Made by a program: the position numbers and the translations under genes
Source: Marmoricola sp.
Lineage (GTDB): Bacteria; Actinomycetota; Actinomycetes; Propionibacteriales; Nocardioidaceae
Direction of reading: 5' to 3'
Length of the DNA stretch: 64,000 bases
Assembly (NCBI GenBank): GCA_025965195.1
Contig: JAOPXK010000042.1
Span: 1 to 64,000 of the forward strand
Part shown: one piece after another, positions 1 to 8,913 of the stretch
Numbering within the stretch: the stretch's first letter is position 1
Layout: every line of letters starts with the position of its first letter
The notes under the pieces: generated by a model
What the model saw: the letters and a program-made list of their open reading frames with translations, nothing else
What the model was told of the DNA's origin: nothing
Database searches by the model: none

Positions 1-435
1 GCCGGCTCCTGCGCCCAGATGCAGATGCCGAGCCTGACCGACAAGGGCCCGCACGGAACCATCGGCGTCAGCGCCGCGTACTGCATCTCGGCGAAGACCA
101 AGCATCCCAAGGAGGCCTGGGAGTTCATCAAGTACCTCGGCAGCGTTGCCGCCAACCGGGAGCTGTTCTTGCGCGATGGTCAGGCGCCCGCCTACAAAGC
201 GCTACAGAAGGACCCGCAGGTCCTCGCCGAGCTGAAGAAGTGGTGCGATCCCGACATCGCCAACCAGCAGACCCTGCTCGCCACCCCGCAGGGCGCACTG
301 GATGCGCCCTGGTTCGCGGAATGGCAGATCTTCAACCAGCAGCAGATCCAGGAGGCGGTCCTCGGTAAGGCCTCACCGAAGGATGCGATGCAGGCCTCGT
401 CCGACAAGGCCGTCTCGCTCGCCAAACAGCAGTGA
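1..435 (+). CDS. ABC transporter solute-binding protein, C-terminal part
   Basis: This is the last ~144 codons of an extracellular solute-binding protein; the reading frame is open from base 1, so the start lies outside the window. The visible part has the character of the C-terminal lobe of a family 1 (sugar/oligosaccharide) binding protein: an AAYCISAKTKHPKEAWEFIKYL stretch, typical of the loop and helix in which the lobe closes, followed by residues on replacing or re-using preceding aa and a Gln/Lys-rich end. It would deliver a sugar to an ABC permease on the outer face of the membrane. The substrate cannot be told. No permease follows downstream; the next gene is convergent, so any permease genes would have to be elsewhere. 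Confidence 0.75.
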   Translation, partial: AGSCAQMQMPSLTDKGPHGTIGVSAAYCISAKTKHPKEAWEFIKYLGSVAANRELFLRDGQAPAYKALQKDPQVLAELKKWCDPDIANQQTLLATPQGALDAPWFAEWQIFNQQQIQEAVLGKASPKDAMQASSDKAVSLAKQQ

Positions 436-446
436 CCGTTGAGTCT

Positions 447-463
447 GCCGACCGCTAGTCGGC
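447..463. terminator. small hairpin between convergent genes
   Basis: GCCGAC and GTCGGC pair around a five-base loop CGCTA. The stop codon of the minus-strand DUF1003 gene lies in the loop. It is a short stem with no U-tract, so a weak bidirectional terminator is only an inference. Confidence 0.3.
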
Positions 464-835
464 CCGGTCCCCTTCGACGACCCGGCGATGCAGCTCGGTG
501 GTCAACTTATGGATCTGGCGGGTCAGGTCGGTGTTCGTCTTCAGCTCGAGCTCTTGCTCGACGAAGTCATGATCGGCCTTCGCCTGCTGGAAGGCGCCTT
601 GCCGGTTCTGTCCGATCATCACGAAGGTCGACAGGAAGATCGCCTCGAGGGAGACCACCAATGTCAGGGTGGGCCACGGTGTCGACTCGGCGAACAGCAT
701 CCACAACGCAAAGATCGCCGCATGGATGTAGACGAACGGCATCGACCCTGCGAACGCCGTGATCGCATCGGCGACACGCAGCTGGACGTTGCCCTCCCGT
801 CCTTGCCGGAACGCCGCCACGACTGGATGGCTCAT
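455..835 (-). CDS. DUF1003-family small membrane protein
   Basis: A 126-residue protein with two hydrophobic segments (about residues 30-50 and 57-75) followed by a charged, helical tail rich in Glu, Lys and Arg. The run FVYIHAAIFALWML, then a Pro-bearing turn and LTLVVSLEAIFLSTFVMI, is the usual pattern of DUF1003 proteins, whose function is unknown. The start chosen is the ATG that overlaps the stop of the upstream universal stress gene as ATGA, with GAGG about nine bases before it; an upstream in-frame ATG would add 14 residues without a ribosome site. Coupling to the stress protein suggests a role in stress or envelope physiology, which is inference. Confidence 0.75.
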   Translation of the reverse strand: MSHPVVAAFRQGREGNVQLRVADAITAFAGSMPFVYIHAAIFALWMLFAESTPWPTLTLVVSLEAIFLSTFVMIGQNRQGAFQQAKADHDFVEQELELKTNTDLTRQIHKLTTELHRRVVEGDRAD

Positions 836-1734
836 GCGCTTGACCTCGTGCTGGAGGGGACCACCGCGACCATACACTCGGCGTATTCAAGGAGTGCCCG
901 GGTCGGGTTCCCAGTCAGTACGTCGAGCGCCATCCGGTCAGGGTGCGCGCCGATGACGATCATGCCCATTCCCTTCCCCGCATGGATCAGGCAGTCCTCC
1001 ACCAAGCCGCGGCGGAGCTGGACGCTCACCTTGACGTCGGGAAACTTCTCCGACATGCCGGCGATGGTCTCGGCCACGATTCGCAGCTCGTCCTCGCTGC
1101 CTGCCTCGCCGGCACTCATCAGGCTGAGGCCCATCCGTCCGTGGATGTCCCAGAAGCCATGCATGACGGTCAGCGGCTGCGACCGGAACGATGCCTGCTG
1201 ATACGCGAACTCGACGGCGGGCAGGTTGCGCCGCTCTCCGCCAACCCCCACCAAGATGCCGTTGTCTTCGGTGGTCGGCTCCTGCGGTCGGAGCACCACG
1301 ACCGGGCACTCGGCGTTCCGGGAAACCGCGAGACTGACCGAGCCGAGTTGCAGGGTCTTCATCGGACTCCGGCCGTGCGAGCCCAGGACCACCATCGTGG
1401 CCCTCGTGGAGGCATCGACCAGAGCCTCGCGCGGATCGACCGGGACATGTGCCGTGATCACCTCGAGCCCAGGCGCGCGCTTGGCCACCCCGCGCATCGC
1501 CGCGGACAGCAGGGCCTGTCCCTGACCCTTCAACGCCGCCGGTACGACGAGCGGGTCCAGGCCGACGGCGCCGGACAAGTCGATGCTTCGCAGATCCACT
1601 CCGTGCAGAAGGGTCAGCGGCCGGTGCTCCAACTGCGCCTGGATGATTGCCCAGCCCAGCGCCCGCTCGCTGGGGCACGAGCCGTCGATACCGACAACGA
1701 TCGTTCCCGAGGGGACGTGCGACAGGTACGTCAT
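832..1734 (-). CDS. universal stress protein, two Usp domains
   Basis: A 300-residue cytoplasmic protein made of two tandem Usp domains (about 7-145 and 155-295). The first begins GTIVVGIDGS and ends with the nucleotide-binding pattern GSHGR...GSVS, so it probably binds ATP. In the second domain the equivalent stretch is GAHPDRM...GNPT, which departs from the consensus, so nucleotide binding there is doubtful. Two-domain Usp proteins are common in actinobacteria, where they are induced by hypoxia, dormancy or other stress. The gene is translationally coupled (ATGA) to the DUF1003 gene. The start at MTYLSHVP was chosen because the longer frame upstream reads as low-complexity shadow sequence running into the acyltransferase gene. 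Confidence 0.85.
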   Translation of the reverse strand: MTYLSHVPSGTIVVGIDGSCPSERALGWAIIQAQLEHRPLTLLHGVDLRSIDLSGAVGLDPLVVPAALKGQGQALLSAAMRGVAKRAPGLEVITAHVPVDPREALVDASTRATMVVLGSHGRSPMKTLQLGSVSLAVSRNAECPVVVLRPQEPTTEDNGILVGVGGERRNLPAVEFAYQQASFRSQPLTVMHGFWDIHGRMGLSLMSAGEAGSEDELRIVAETIAGMSEKFPDVKVSVQLRRGLVEDCLIHAGKGMGMIVIGAHPDRMALDVLTGNPTRALLEYAECMVAVVPSSTRSSA

Positions 1735-1811
1735 GGCTCCACGCTGCTGTGCCGGAGCAGGTTGCGGAAGCGGCTCAGGACCTGTCTCGGAGGGCCGGAT
1801 GGCCCTACCTC

Positions 1812-2513
1812 TCAGGGCGCTGCGGCCTCGCCCCTCATCAGGGCCGCCACCTCGCTCGCAGTCCAGGCTGGCTTGACGTCGCCGGATCCATTGGCCGAGA
1901 CCCAGCCGTGTTCGGGCTCCAGATGGCGGACCACCTTGGCAGGTACCCCGGCGACGATGGAATGGTCCGCGACAGCGCCGCGAACGACCGAACCGGCACC
2001 CACGACAACCTGACGGCCGATTGTCGTCCCCGGCAGGATGATCGCCCCGTGCCCGATCCAGGACCCGGCGCCGATCACCACCGGCTGGTGCGTACCGAGC
2101 TGGAGGCCGACCGGGGTCTCGGGATCCTGGTAGCCGTGGCTGGCATCGGAGATGAAGACGTCCTGACCGCACCAGACGTCGTCGCCGATCGTGATCGACT
2201 CGTGGGCGGTGATCGTCGTACGCGCCCCGATGACGCAGCGGTCTCCGATGACCAGGCCTCGCTCCGGTAGCGCAGCGTCATCGGGGCCGTACCCGACGAT
2301 CAGGGTGCAGGACCGTCCGATCAGGCTGTCCCGGCCAAGGTGGATCGACCGCGCACCAAACAGGGTGGCCATCGGATAGGCGATGTAGCTTCCGGCTCCG
2401 AAGCGGCCGAAGGAGTCGGCGAGGTCCGTTCCGGGCTGGATCGCCCCGCCTCGTTCGACCCAGCGATGCGCGACATGGACAGCGCGATTCAGCAAGCGAC
2501 GCGACAACGACAT
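1812..2513 (-). CDS. hexapeptide-repeat acyltransferase
   Basis: A 233-residue protein with the left-handed beta-helix hexapeptide pattern of the LpxA/WbbJ/maltose-acetyltransferase superfamily: repeated I/V-G-x-x-x units from about residue 55 (SIHLGRDSLIG, LVIGDRCVIG, ITIGDDVWCG) through 190. The block WIGHGAIILPGTTIGRQVVVGAGSVV and the ending ADHSIVAGVPAKVVR is the standard acyl-CoA-binding C-terminal coil. HGY/DASHG around residue 125 probably carries the catalytic His. It likely acetylates a sugar or other hydroxyl/amino acceptor from acetyl-CoA; the acceptor is unknown. The C-terminal tail of about 35 residues is extra. The gene is divergent from the secreted protein next to it. Confidence 0.85.
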   Translation of the reverse strand: MSLSRRLLNRAVHVAHRWVERGGAIQPGTDLADSFGRFGAGSYIAYPMATLFGARSIHLGRDSLIGRSCTLIVGYGPDDAALPERGLVIGDRCVIGARTTITAHESITIGDDVWCGQDVFISDASHGYQDPETPVGLQLGTHQPVVIGAGSWIGHGAIILPGTTIGRQVVVGAGSVVRGAVADHSIVAGVPAKVVRHLEPEHGWVSANGSGDVKPAWTASEVAALMRGEAAAP

Positions 2514-2689
2514 CGCGTGAGGCTACCGGGATGACGCTCCCCGAGCACCGCATGTCCGCCAGGCGAGGACACCGGTTCCGCGGTCGAGCCGATCTTCTCG
2601 CCGTGGCCGAACAAATCTCCGGATGGCGTCGTCTGACTCCCTGACAGGTGTAGGAGAACAGCATCGACACCCAACTCGGAGGAACACCG

Positions 2690-3358
2690 ATGACGAACAA
2701 CTTCAGCAACCGACGTACCCGGGCCGCCTTGGTCCTGGCCGGCGTCCCCGCCCTCGCAACCGGCCTCGTCCTGGGCCTCGGCGGCGGCGCCGACGCGTCC
2801 AGCGCGAACGCGAGTGAGCGGACCGCAGCCCAGCCGGCAGTGGAGTTGGTGAACCTGCTCCAACCGGCCGACATCGACGACGCGTTCCGGGTCAGCAGCG
2901 CGATCAGGTCGGTCGTGAGCGCCGGCAACGGCAGCTACGGCATGTCGGCCTGCACCGGCGAGGAACAGATGGGTGACGTGGTCGGCAAGGCCGCCAACTA
3001 CTTCTATGGCGTCTACACCGCGAGAGCAGCCGCGACGAACACCAAGTTCACCGTCGACCAGAACGTCGCCGACCAGAGTTCCGCCAAGCGGGCCGCCACG
3101 AAGTACGCCTTCATCGTCCGCCAGGTCCGTGGCTGCCAGCACGAGCCGGCCGGGCACTGGCGCTACGGCGTCGCCCATCGGCTGACCATCGGCGCTGGCA
3201 CCGCGACCTGGATGACCACGACCAATGGGGACGGCACCAGTGCGGGCGGCATCGTGGTGGCTCTCAGCGGACGCCACCTGGCGGTGGCCGAAGGAAACCT
3301 CGGGGCGGCGCCCGCGATCCGCCGGCTTGCGGTGGACACGCTGCGGCAGCTGCGCTGA
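2690..3358 (+). CDS. secreted protein of unknown function
   Basis: A 222-residue exported protein. Residues 1-40 form a signal peptide with an Arg-rich start (NRRTR), a hydrophobic core and a likely AxA-type cleavage near GGADASSANA. The mature part has two Cys (about residues 87 and 144) that could form a disulphide and no motif I recognise; its two-domain alpha/beta look, with a GGIVVALSGRHLAVAEG strand pair near the end, resembles small actinobacterial sensor-like exported proteins, but I would not name a function. The start is supported by GGAGG six bases upstream (ACTCGGAGGAACACC before ATG). It stands alone, followed by a strong hairpin terminator. Confidence 0.75.
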   Translation: MTNNFSNRRTRAALVLAGVPALATGLVLGLGGGADASSANASERTAAQPAVELVNLLQPADIDDAFRVSSAIRSVVSAGNGSYGMSACTGEEQMGDVVGKAANYFYGVYTARAAATNTKFTVDQNVADQSSAKRAATKYAFIVRQVRGCQHEPAGHWRYGVAHRLTIGAGTATWMTTTNGDGTSAGGIVVALSGRHLAVAEGNLGAAPAIRRLAVDTLRQLR

Positions 3359-3372
3359 CTGTATGAACAGTG

Positions 3373-3408
3373 CAAGGGCCCGACCTCGCATCCGAAGAAG
3401 GGCCCTTG
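3373..3408. terminator. bidirectional hairpin terminator
   Basis: CAAGGGCCC and GGGCCCTTG form a perfect nine-base-pair stem around an 18-base loop. It sits 15 bases after the stop of the secreted protein and 28 bases after the minus-strand PHP gene's stop, so it can serve both convergent genes. Confidence 0.7.
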
Positions 3409-3435
3409 TCATTGCTCAGCTGGCCGGATCGTCGA

Positions 3436-5331
3436 CTACCGTCGCGAACCACGCACCTGACGGCTCTTCGGGATTCCTCCCTCCGGGTCGTCGCGCAGCA
3501 GCCACACCGGGTTGGAAAGCGCGATCACGTCCCCGGCAGCGGTGCGGACCTCCACCCGAACGAAACGGGGTGCCCTGGTGTCGATCTTGACGTCGGTATA
3601 GCCGCGTGACCATGCCGACGACGAGAGCTGGGTCGAGGTCGTGCCCGGCTGGGGAACCGACGGACCGGCGTTGTCGACGGTGCCTTGCACCAGCCACACC
3701 GTGCTACCGGCGGGCACCCGGCTGAGCAGGACCCGGACGTTGCGGGTGGCCGCCCTCGAGACGGTGACCGAGCCCATAGGTGCCGCCCCATCGACAAGCA
3801 GTCCGATGGTGCCTTCGAACACGGCCGGGTTGCCGAAGAACACATTGCCCGATGACAGCGCTGGCAGCAGGTCCTTGAGGTCCCGGCTCTCGGAGTGCGC
3901 CCAGGTGACGAAGTTCGACTCCTGGCCGAACCAGTCCTGGCCGGAATGATCGTCGCTGACGCCGGTGCCGGTGAGGAAGACGCCGTTGCGCGAACACACA
4001 TCCCACACCTGGGCATGGCGATCGAGATCCACGCCACCCCGACTGGGATAGCCGACCTCGAGGATGTCGGAGCCCATCGCCCGGTCACTCAGCACCGATG
4101 CCGCGACCGAGGCGCGCAGCGCGTCCTGTTGCGCTGGCGGCAGCTCCGCCGGATGCCCGGTTCCGAACGGGTGGTTGTACGACGCGAGCCCGCCCATCGA
4201 ATGAATCATGTCCACGACGGCGTACGCCGCATTGGGGTCGGGGTCGGCGATGGGTCGGGGATCGGAAAACGTTGGCATGGTGATCTTGGGACCGAACCAG
4301 TTGAGGTGGCTCGGCTTCACCAGTGAGACCTCCAGGCCCTGGTACTGGCGAACCGCAGGGAACCGCTTCGCATAGCCCTTCATCAGGGCCGCCTGCATCT
4401 CCAGCGGCGCGTTGGCCGTGCGCGGGGGTCGGGTGATCCGCAGCAGATCGAACCATCCCTCGGCCAGCTGCTCCCTCTCGCTGACCGCACTGAGGGTGAG
4501 GTTGAACATCGCCGCGTCCCGGCTGTCGATGTCCGGCCAGAACCGGGCCATGTCCTCCTCGGGGCGCAGCCGGATGGTGTTCCAGCGGCCCGCGCGTGCC
4601 GGAACGTGGACGACCCCATCGATCCCGGACAGCCTCCTGTCCTGCTCGTTGGTCCCGTCGATGACGTAGGTGAGGGTGTACATGCCGGCCGGACGGCCAT
4701 GGGCTGCGGGACGCCAGCTGGTCGTCAACGCGAGCGAGAGATAGCTGTGCCGGGAAACCGAGGCGGGAAAGACGTCGATCTCGATCGTCTGGTCATAGAC
4801 CGAACGCTGGTCGACGGTGTTCGCGGCCGAGCCCTTCACTCCGACGGAGACCAGGTCAAGGCCTTCCGATCGCGCGGACAGGTGCACGGAACCCGCAACC
4901 GCAGCGTCTGCAGGTGATGCCATCGAGGTGTCCCAGGCGACCGCGGAGGTGGCAGCGGTGCCGACGGACTGTTGCGCCCATGACCAGGCGACCCCACCGA
5001 CCTGTTCGGTCGGGCCGTTCATGTGGATCACGTCCGGGTAGCCGTGCTCGGCCATCCGGAAGTCGTGCTCGGTCCACCACATGACATCGATGCCGGTCCG
5101 GGTGGCCTGGTCCAGATGCGTTTGCATGCTGGCGGTGCCCTCGCTCCACGAGGCATGGATGTGCATCGCCATCGCGACGACTGCTTCGTCGCGGCCGGCC
5201 CATGGGCCTTTGTGCTGTCTGGGGTCGGTCGCGGCACTCGCCTCGGGCTGTGGGCCCACGGCCAGCCTGCCGGCGCTGAGGGCGGTGATGGCTGCCGCTG
5301 ATTGCAAGACGTTACGTCGGGTCGGGCTCAT
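3436..5331 (-). CDS. Tat-exported PHP-domain metal-dependent hydrolase
   Basis: A 631-residue protein. The N-terminus (SPTRRNVLQSAAAITALSAG) is a twin-arginine signal, so the protein is folded with its metals in the cytoplasm and then exported. After the signal, MAMHIHASWSEG matches the first metal motif (HxHxxxSxG-like) of PHP-domain phosphoesterases, followed by MWWTEHDF and, about residue 310, GGLASYNHPFGTGHP and later GVSDDHSG, which match the remaining His/Asp ligand motifs. A beta-sandwich-like insert lies at about 120-250. PHP enzymes cleave phosphoesters or phosphonates; the substrate here is unknown. The start was set at the Tat signal, with GGAG seven bases upstream; the longer frame adds 52 residues that would hide the signal. 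It is divergent from the CtaG-like gene. Confidence 0.8.
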   Translation of the reverse strand: MSPTRRNVLQSAAAITALSAGRLAVGPQPEASAATDPRQHKGPWAGRDEAVVAMAMHIHASWSEGTASMQTHLDQATRTGIDVMWWTEHDFRMAEHGYPDVIHMNGPTEQVGGVAWSWAQQSVGTAATSAVAWDTSMASPADAAVAGSVHLSARSEGLDLVSVGVKGSAANTVDQRSVYDQTIEIDVFPASVSRHSYLSLALTTSWRPAAHGRPAGMYTLTYVIDGTNEQDRRLSGIDGVVHVPARAGRWNTIRLRPEEDMARFWPDIDSRDAAMFNLTLSAVSEREQLAEGWFDLLRITRPPRTANAPLEMQAALMKGYAKRFPAVRQYQGLEVSLVKPSHLNWFGPKITMPTFSDPRPIADPDPNAAYAVVDMIHSMGGLASYNHPFGTGHPAELPPAQQDALRASVAASVLSDRAMGSDILEVGYPSRGGVDLDRHAQVWDVCSRNGVFLTGTGVSDDHSGQDWFGQESNFVTWAHSESRDLKDLLPALSSGNVFFGNPAVFEGTIGLLVDGAAPMGSVTVSRAATRNVRVLLSRVPAGSTVWLVQGTVDNAGPSVPQPGTTSTQLSSSAWSRGYTDVKIDTRAPRFVRVEVRTAAGDVIALSNPVWLLRDDPEGGIPKSRQVRGSRR

Positions 5332-5553
5332 CGTGCTCCAATTCTCGTATTCGACATACCAGTCATTGAATCCACGGCAGGTGAACAGCGGCCGGCTTCT
5401 GGGGCAACCGCGATCAAACCGGTCTGGGCGAGATCGGCGGGATCGGGACGGCCCCGAAGTGACGTCCTCGATGTCGGTCACGAGCACGCCAATCGGCTGC
5501 GCTACTTTGTTGAGCGTTCGCGCTTTGCCAAGGTCGTTTGCACGTCAGCAGGG

Positions 5554-6549
5554 ATGAGGATGTCCAACTACACGATCGGTACCGCCCTGACCCGGTGGAC
5601 GTTCAACCTCCCGGTCTCCGTTGCGATCATCGTCATCCTTGCGGCGTACCTCCTCGCCGTCCGCTCTGCGAGGAGTCGGGACACCAAGTGGCCGCTGTGG
5701 CGAACTGCGGCGTTCATCGTCCTGGGTCTTGGCAGCGTCGTGCTCTGCACGATGTCGTCCCTGGCGGTCTATGACCACACGTTGTTCTGGCCGCTCGCGC
5801 TGCAGCTCGTGTTTCTGATCTCAATCGTGCCGGTCTGTCTGTCCTTGGGTGACCCGCTGGGACTGGTCGGCGCTGCACTGTCGCCCGCAGGTCGGACGCA
5901 TTGGGAGCGGGCGCTCAGGAGCCCGGTCGCTCGCGCGATCACGTTCCCGGTGGTGACGCCACTGGTGGCCCTTGCACTCCAGATGGTCGTCTTCTTCAGT
6001 GGCTACCTCACGGCGGCCCTGCACCACGCCGTCGTGATGGATCTGTTGTACCTGAACGTTCTCGTCGTCGGCTGCGTGGTCGCGTTGCCGTTGCTAGGCG
6101 TCGAGCTGTTGCCACTGTGGTGCACCGACCCGCTGCGGATGTTGTTCGCCTGCGTCGACGGGCTTCTCGACGCCATCCCTGGGGTTGCCCTGCTCACCTC
6201 TTCGTCCTTGGTGGCTGGTGGCTACTACGCCAACGTCAGCCGCACCTGGGGTCCGAGCCCCTTGCGCGACCAACATCTGGGCGGCGCGTTGATCCTCACC
6301 GTGGCCGAGGTGATCGCAATGCCGTTGCTCGGCATCCTGTTCTTCAGGTGGGCCAGGAACGACATGTCCCAGGCCCTGGTCCTTGACGAAGAACGGCCCG
6401 TTGCGCAGCGGACCAGCACAGGGGGCGAGTTGCTGGAAAAGCCCTGGTGGGAGACCGAGGCCCGCGGACGTCTCGATGATTCCTGGCCACGCAAACCCCG
6501 GACGAAGACCTCGCGGCGCCATCGCAACCACGACCACCCGCCGGAGTAG
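5554..6549 (+). CDS. CtaG-like cytochrome oxidase assembly membrane protein
   Basis: A 331-residue protein with about seven membrane segments and a charged C-terminal tail. The order of segments, with ISIVPVCLSLGDPLGL, FFSGYLTAALHHAVVMDLLYL, and RDQHLGGALIL before the last segment, fits the Caa3_CtaG family, which helps to insert copper into cytochrome c oxidase. The His pair usually found in the HMxQHxxL segment of that family is not visible here (LFWPLALQLVFLI), so copper handling is uncertain. No other copper or oxidase gene is nearby. The start is unclear: ATG at 5554 or 5560 are both possible, and neither has an ideal ribosome site. Confidence 0.65.
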   Translation: MRMSNYTIGTALTRWTFNLPVSVAIIVILAAYLLAVRSARSRDTKWPLWRTAAFIVLGLGSVVLCTMSSLAVYDHTLFWPLALQLVFLISIVPVCLSLGDPLGLVGAALSPAGRTHWERALRSPVARAITFPVVTPLVALALQMVVFFSGYLTAALHHAVVMDLLYLNVLVVGCVVALPLLGVELLPLWCTDPLRMLFACVDGLLDAIPGVALLTSSSLVAGGYYANVSRTWGPSPLRDQHLGGALILTVAEVIAMPLLGILFFRWARNDMSQALVLDEERPVAQRTSTGGELLEKPWWETEARGRLDDSWPRKPRTKTSRRHRNHDHPPE

Positions 6550-6620
6550 AAGCACCCACAGCACTGCCCCGGCTCGGTCGCCGTCGCGTGGACCTCGGGC
6601 CGAAGCCCTAGCATCGGTAG

Positions 6621-7544
6621 GTGCCCCCGCGTTCGCCGTTGCCGTCTCGCCACGGTCTCAGCGCCGCGTGGCTCCGTACGCCGGACCGCGACCGACTGCG
6701 ACCCGAACCCTGGCCGACGATGGGGGCATGGCTGCGCCACCGGCTCCCCGAGCACGTCGACGTCGCGCGGATGCTCACCGACGAGCGCTTCGTCTACCAG
6801 GACCTCGGGTCCGTTCGAACCGACGATCCGTACGTCCCGCACACGTTCGTGTGGTTCCACCGGGATCTGCGGGAGGAGGTCGCGGTGCCGGGCCCGCTGC
6901 CCGTCATCCACCGCGACGATCGGATCGTCGTCGTCGACAAACCAGCATTTCTCGCGACCATTCCCCGCGGACGGCACGTGCAGCAGAGTGTGGTGGTCAA
7001 GCTTCGGGTCGAGCTGGGCCTGCCGGAACTCTCGCCGCTGCACCGGCTGGACCGGGTGACCTCCGGTCTGCTGATGCTCGCGACCGAGCGGAGGTGGCGT
7101 CGCCCGTACCAGATGATGTTCGAGCGGGGCACGGTGAGCAAGACGTACCGGGCGCTGGCTCCGTGGCGTGCGGAACTGGCGTCGCCGGTCACCGTCCGCA
7201 ATCACATCCGCAAGGCGCGTGGTGTCCTGCAGGCCGAGGTCGTGCCCGGTGCGCCGATCAATGCGGAGACCAGGATCGAGGTTGAGTCGAGGCACGGCGA
7301 CCTGGCCGTCTATCGGCTGACGCCTCTCACGGGACGGACCCACCAGCTACGGCTGCACCTGAACGGTCTGGGGATCCCGATCGTGGACGACCCGCTCTAT
7401 CCCGTCGTACAGGAGATCTCGATCGACGACTTCACCCGGCCCCTGCAGCTCCTCGCGAGTGAGCTGGAGTTCGTCGACCCGGTCGACGGGACCACACGTC
7501 GGTTGGCGAGCACACGGTGTCTGCCGCTGAACCCCGAGAGCTGA
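6621..7544 (+). CDS. RluA-family RNA pseudouridine synthase
   Basis: A 307-residue cytoplasmic enzyme that converts uridines in rRNA or tRNA to pseudouridine. The catalytic motif LHRLDRVTSGLLML, with the invariant Asp, lies near residue 140; LPVIHRDDRIVVVDKP marks the start of the catalytic domain at about residue 92, and LTGRTHQLRLHL near residue 240 is the conserved RNA/uracil-site motif. An N-terminal domain of about 90 residues precedes it, but no S4 domain is apparent. The start codon is GTG. The exact target uridine cannot be told from sequence. It is alone, followed by the convergent SGNH hydrolase. Confidence 0.88.
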   Translation: MPPRSPLPSRHGLSAAWLRTPDRDRLRPEPWPTMGAWLRHRLPEHVDVARMLTDERFVYQDLGSVRTDDPYVPHTFVWFHRDLREEVAVPGPLPVIHRDDRIVVVDKPAFLATIPRGRHVQQSVVVKLRVELGLPELSPLHRLDRVTSGLLMLATERRWRRPYQMMFERGTVSKTYRALAPWRAELASPVTVRNHIRKARGVLQAEVVPGAPINAETRIEVESRHGDLAVYRLTPLTGRTHQLRLHLNGLGIPIVDDPLYPVVQEISIDDFTRPLQLLASELEFVDPVDGTTRRLASTRCLPLNPES

Positions 7545-7627
7545 GCAGTCTGCGACCGAGATTCGTTGCGACAGATCCGCCCCGTTCCCGTCGCCCGAGT
7601 CGAATCGCCGACACGGCGGTGTCCAGC

Positions 7628-8845
7628 TCAGGCATCCGCCGCGACCAGCGGGCCGCCCTCGGCGAATACCCTCTGGGCAAAGCGCTCGCCGATACGACGG
7701 TGGGTCACCGCGTCAGGGTGGAGCTCATCGGGCAGAGGCAGCTCGGCGAAGTCCGCTTCGCCGTACAAGTCGCGGCCGTCGAGGTAGTGCAGGTTCGGGT
7801 CGTCGGAAGCGCGCTCGGCGACGATGCGGGAGAGCTCGTCGCGGATGACGTTGAGCGTCAGACGGGTATGGTCCGTCGGATCCCCCGTGGCCAGGAAGCT
7901 CAGTCTGCCAACCCTCAGATTGCTGAGATCCGGTGCAGCTGGACCAGGGGTGTTCTCATGGATGGGGCACAGAAGGGGCGAGACGACCAGCAGCGGCGTC
8001 GTGGGGTGACCGTCACGGATCGTGTCGAGGAAGCCGTGCACAGCCGGGGCGAAGGCACGCAAGCGCATGAGATCGGTATTGACCAGGTTGATGCCGATCT
8101 TGACGCTGATCAGGTCCGCGGGGGTGTCCCGCATCGCGCGCGCAACGAAGGGGTCCAGCAGAGCGCTTCCACCGAATCCCAGATTGATCACGTCCACTCC
8201 CCCGAGGGACGCGGCCAGCGCGGGCCACGTCGTACTCGGGCTCGCAGCATTGGAGCCATGGCTTATCGAGCTGCCGTGGTGAAGCCACACCTTGCGGCCG
8301 CTGGCCGCGATGGCCGCGGCCGGGGCATTGGTGCGTAGGGCGACCAGGTCAGTCATCTCGTTGTACGGCAGCCAGATCTCGACGTCCTTCAACCCGGGCG
8401 ACAGCTCGCTGAACTCCAGCGTGCCGACCGAGCCAGGCTCGGTCACCGCAGATCCGGTCGCCATGTCCATGGTGCGGACGTTGCCACCGGTTGCGCTTGC
8501 CTGTCCGGCAAGACGGCCATCAACGAGTAGGTCGTAAATGCCATCGGGACGGGGCGGGGCGCCCTTGTAGGCCATCTTCGTCGGGAGTACGTCGAGCTCA
8601 ATGGCGGTGGCGCGAGTACGGAACACCAGTCGTATGCCGGAGGGCTGGACCTCGGCCATGGTCAGCTGGTCATCGGGGATCTGCTTGCGCGCCCAAGCAG
8701 GCAAACGATGCGGCAGCACACCGTGCGCTGTCCGCTCGACGTCCAGAGCTCCTCGCAGCACCTCGGCAGTGATCGGCGTGCTGAACCAGCCGTTCCGCTC
8801 ATCCCTGTCGCCGCGCTCGGGTTCCTCGTCAATCGCGGCGTCCAT
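7628..8845 (-). CDS. SGNH/GDSL-family hydrolase
   Basis: A 405-residue protein with two parts. Residues about 1-190 form a beta-sandwich region like the N-terminal domain of SsfX3-type esterases, and the C-terminal part is an SGNH hydrolase: block I is HHGSSISHGSN (nucleophile Ser), block II the Gly in LGFGGSALLDPF, block III GINLVN (Asn), and block V DELHPDAVTH (Asp and His). All four catalytic residues are present, so an active esterase or lipase on a small ester is expected; it has no signal peptide. The start chosen has GGAAG eleven bases upstream; 13 further residues upstream are possible. Confidence 0.8.
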   Translation of the reverse strand: MDAAIDEEPERGDRDERNGWFSTPITAEVLRGALDVERTAHGVLPHRLPAWARKQIPDDQLTMAEVQPSGIRLVFRTRATAIELDVLPTKMAYKGAPPRPDGIYDLLVDGRLAGQASATGGNVRTMDMATGSAVTEPGSVGTLEFSELSPGLKDVEIWLPYNEMTDLVALRTNAPAAAIAASGRKVWLHHGSSISHGSNAASPSTTWPALAASLGGVDVINLGFGGSALLDPFVARAMRDTPADLISVKIGINLVNTDLMRLRAFAPAVHGFLDTIRDGHPTTPLLVVSPLLCPIHENTPGPAAPDLSNLRVGRLSFLATGDPTDHTRLTLNVIRDELSRIVAERASDDPNLHYLDGRDLYGEADFAELPLPDELHPDAVTHRRIGERFAQRVFAEGGPLVAADA

Positions 8846-8913
8846 GAAGAAAGTCTTCCAAACGCCTGCCCGGCACCGCCCCACCGGCCCCGGTGTTCGG
8901 GTCGATCGCGGCG

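Noticed and set aside
943-2013. Plus-strand 356-codon frame opposite the universal stress and acyltransferase genes
   Set aside because: It is antisense to two clear genes and has Arg/His/Asp-rich shadow composition.
5302-5553. N-terminal extension of the CtaG-like gene to 5302
   Set aside because: The added 84 residues are polar shadow sequence overlapping the Tat signal region of the divergent gene, with no ribosome site.
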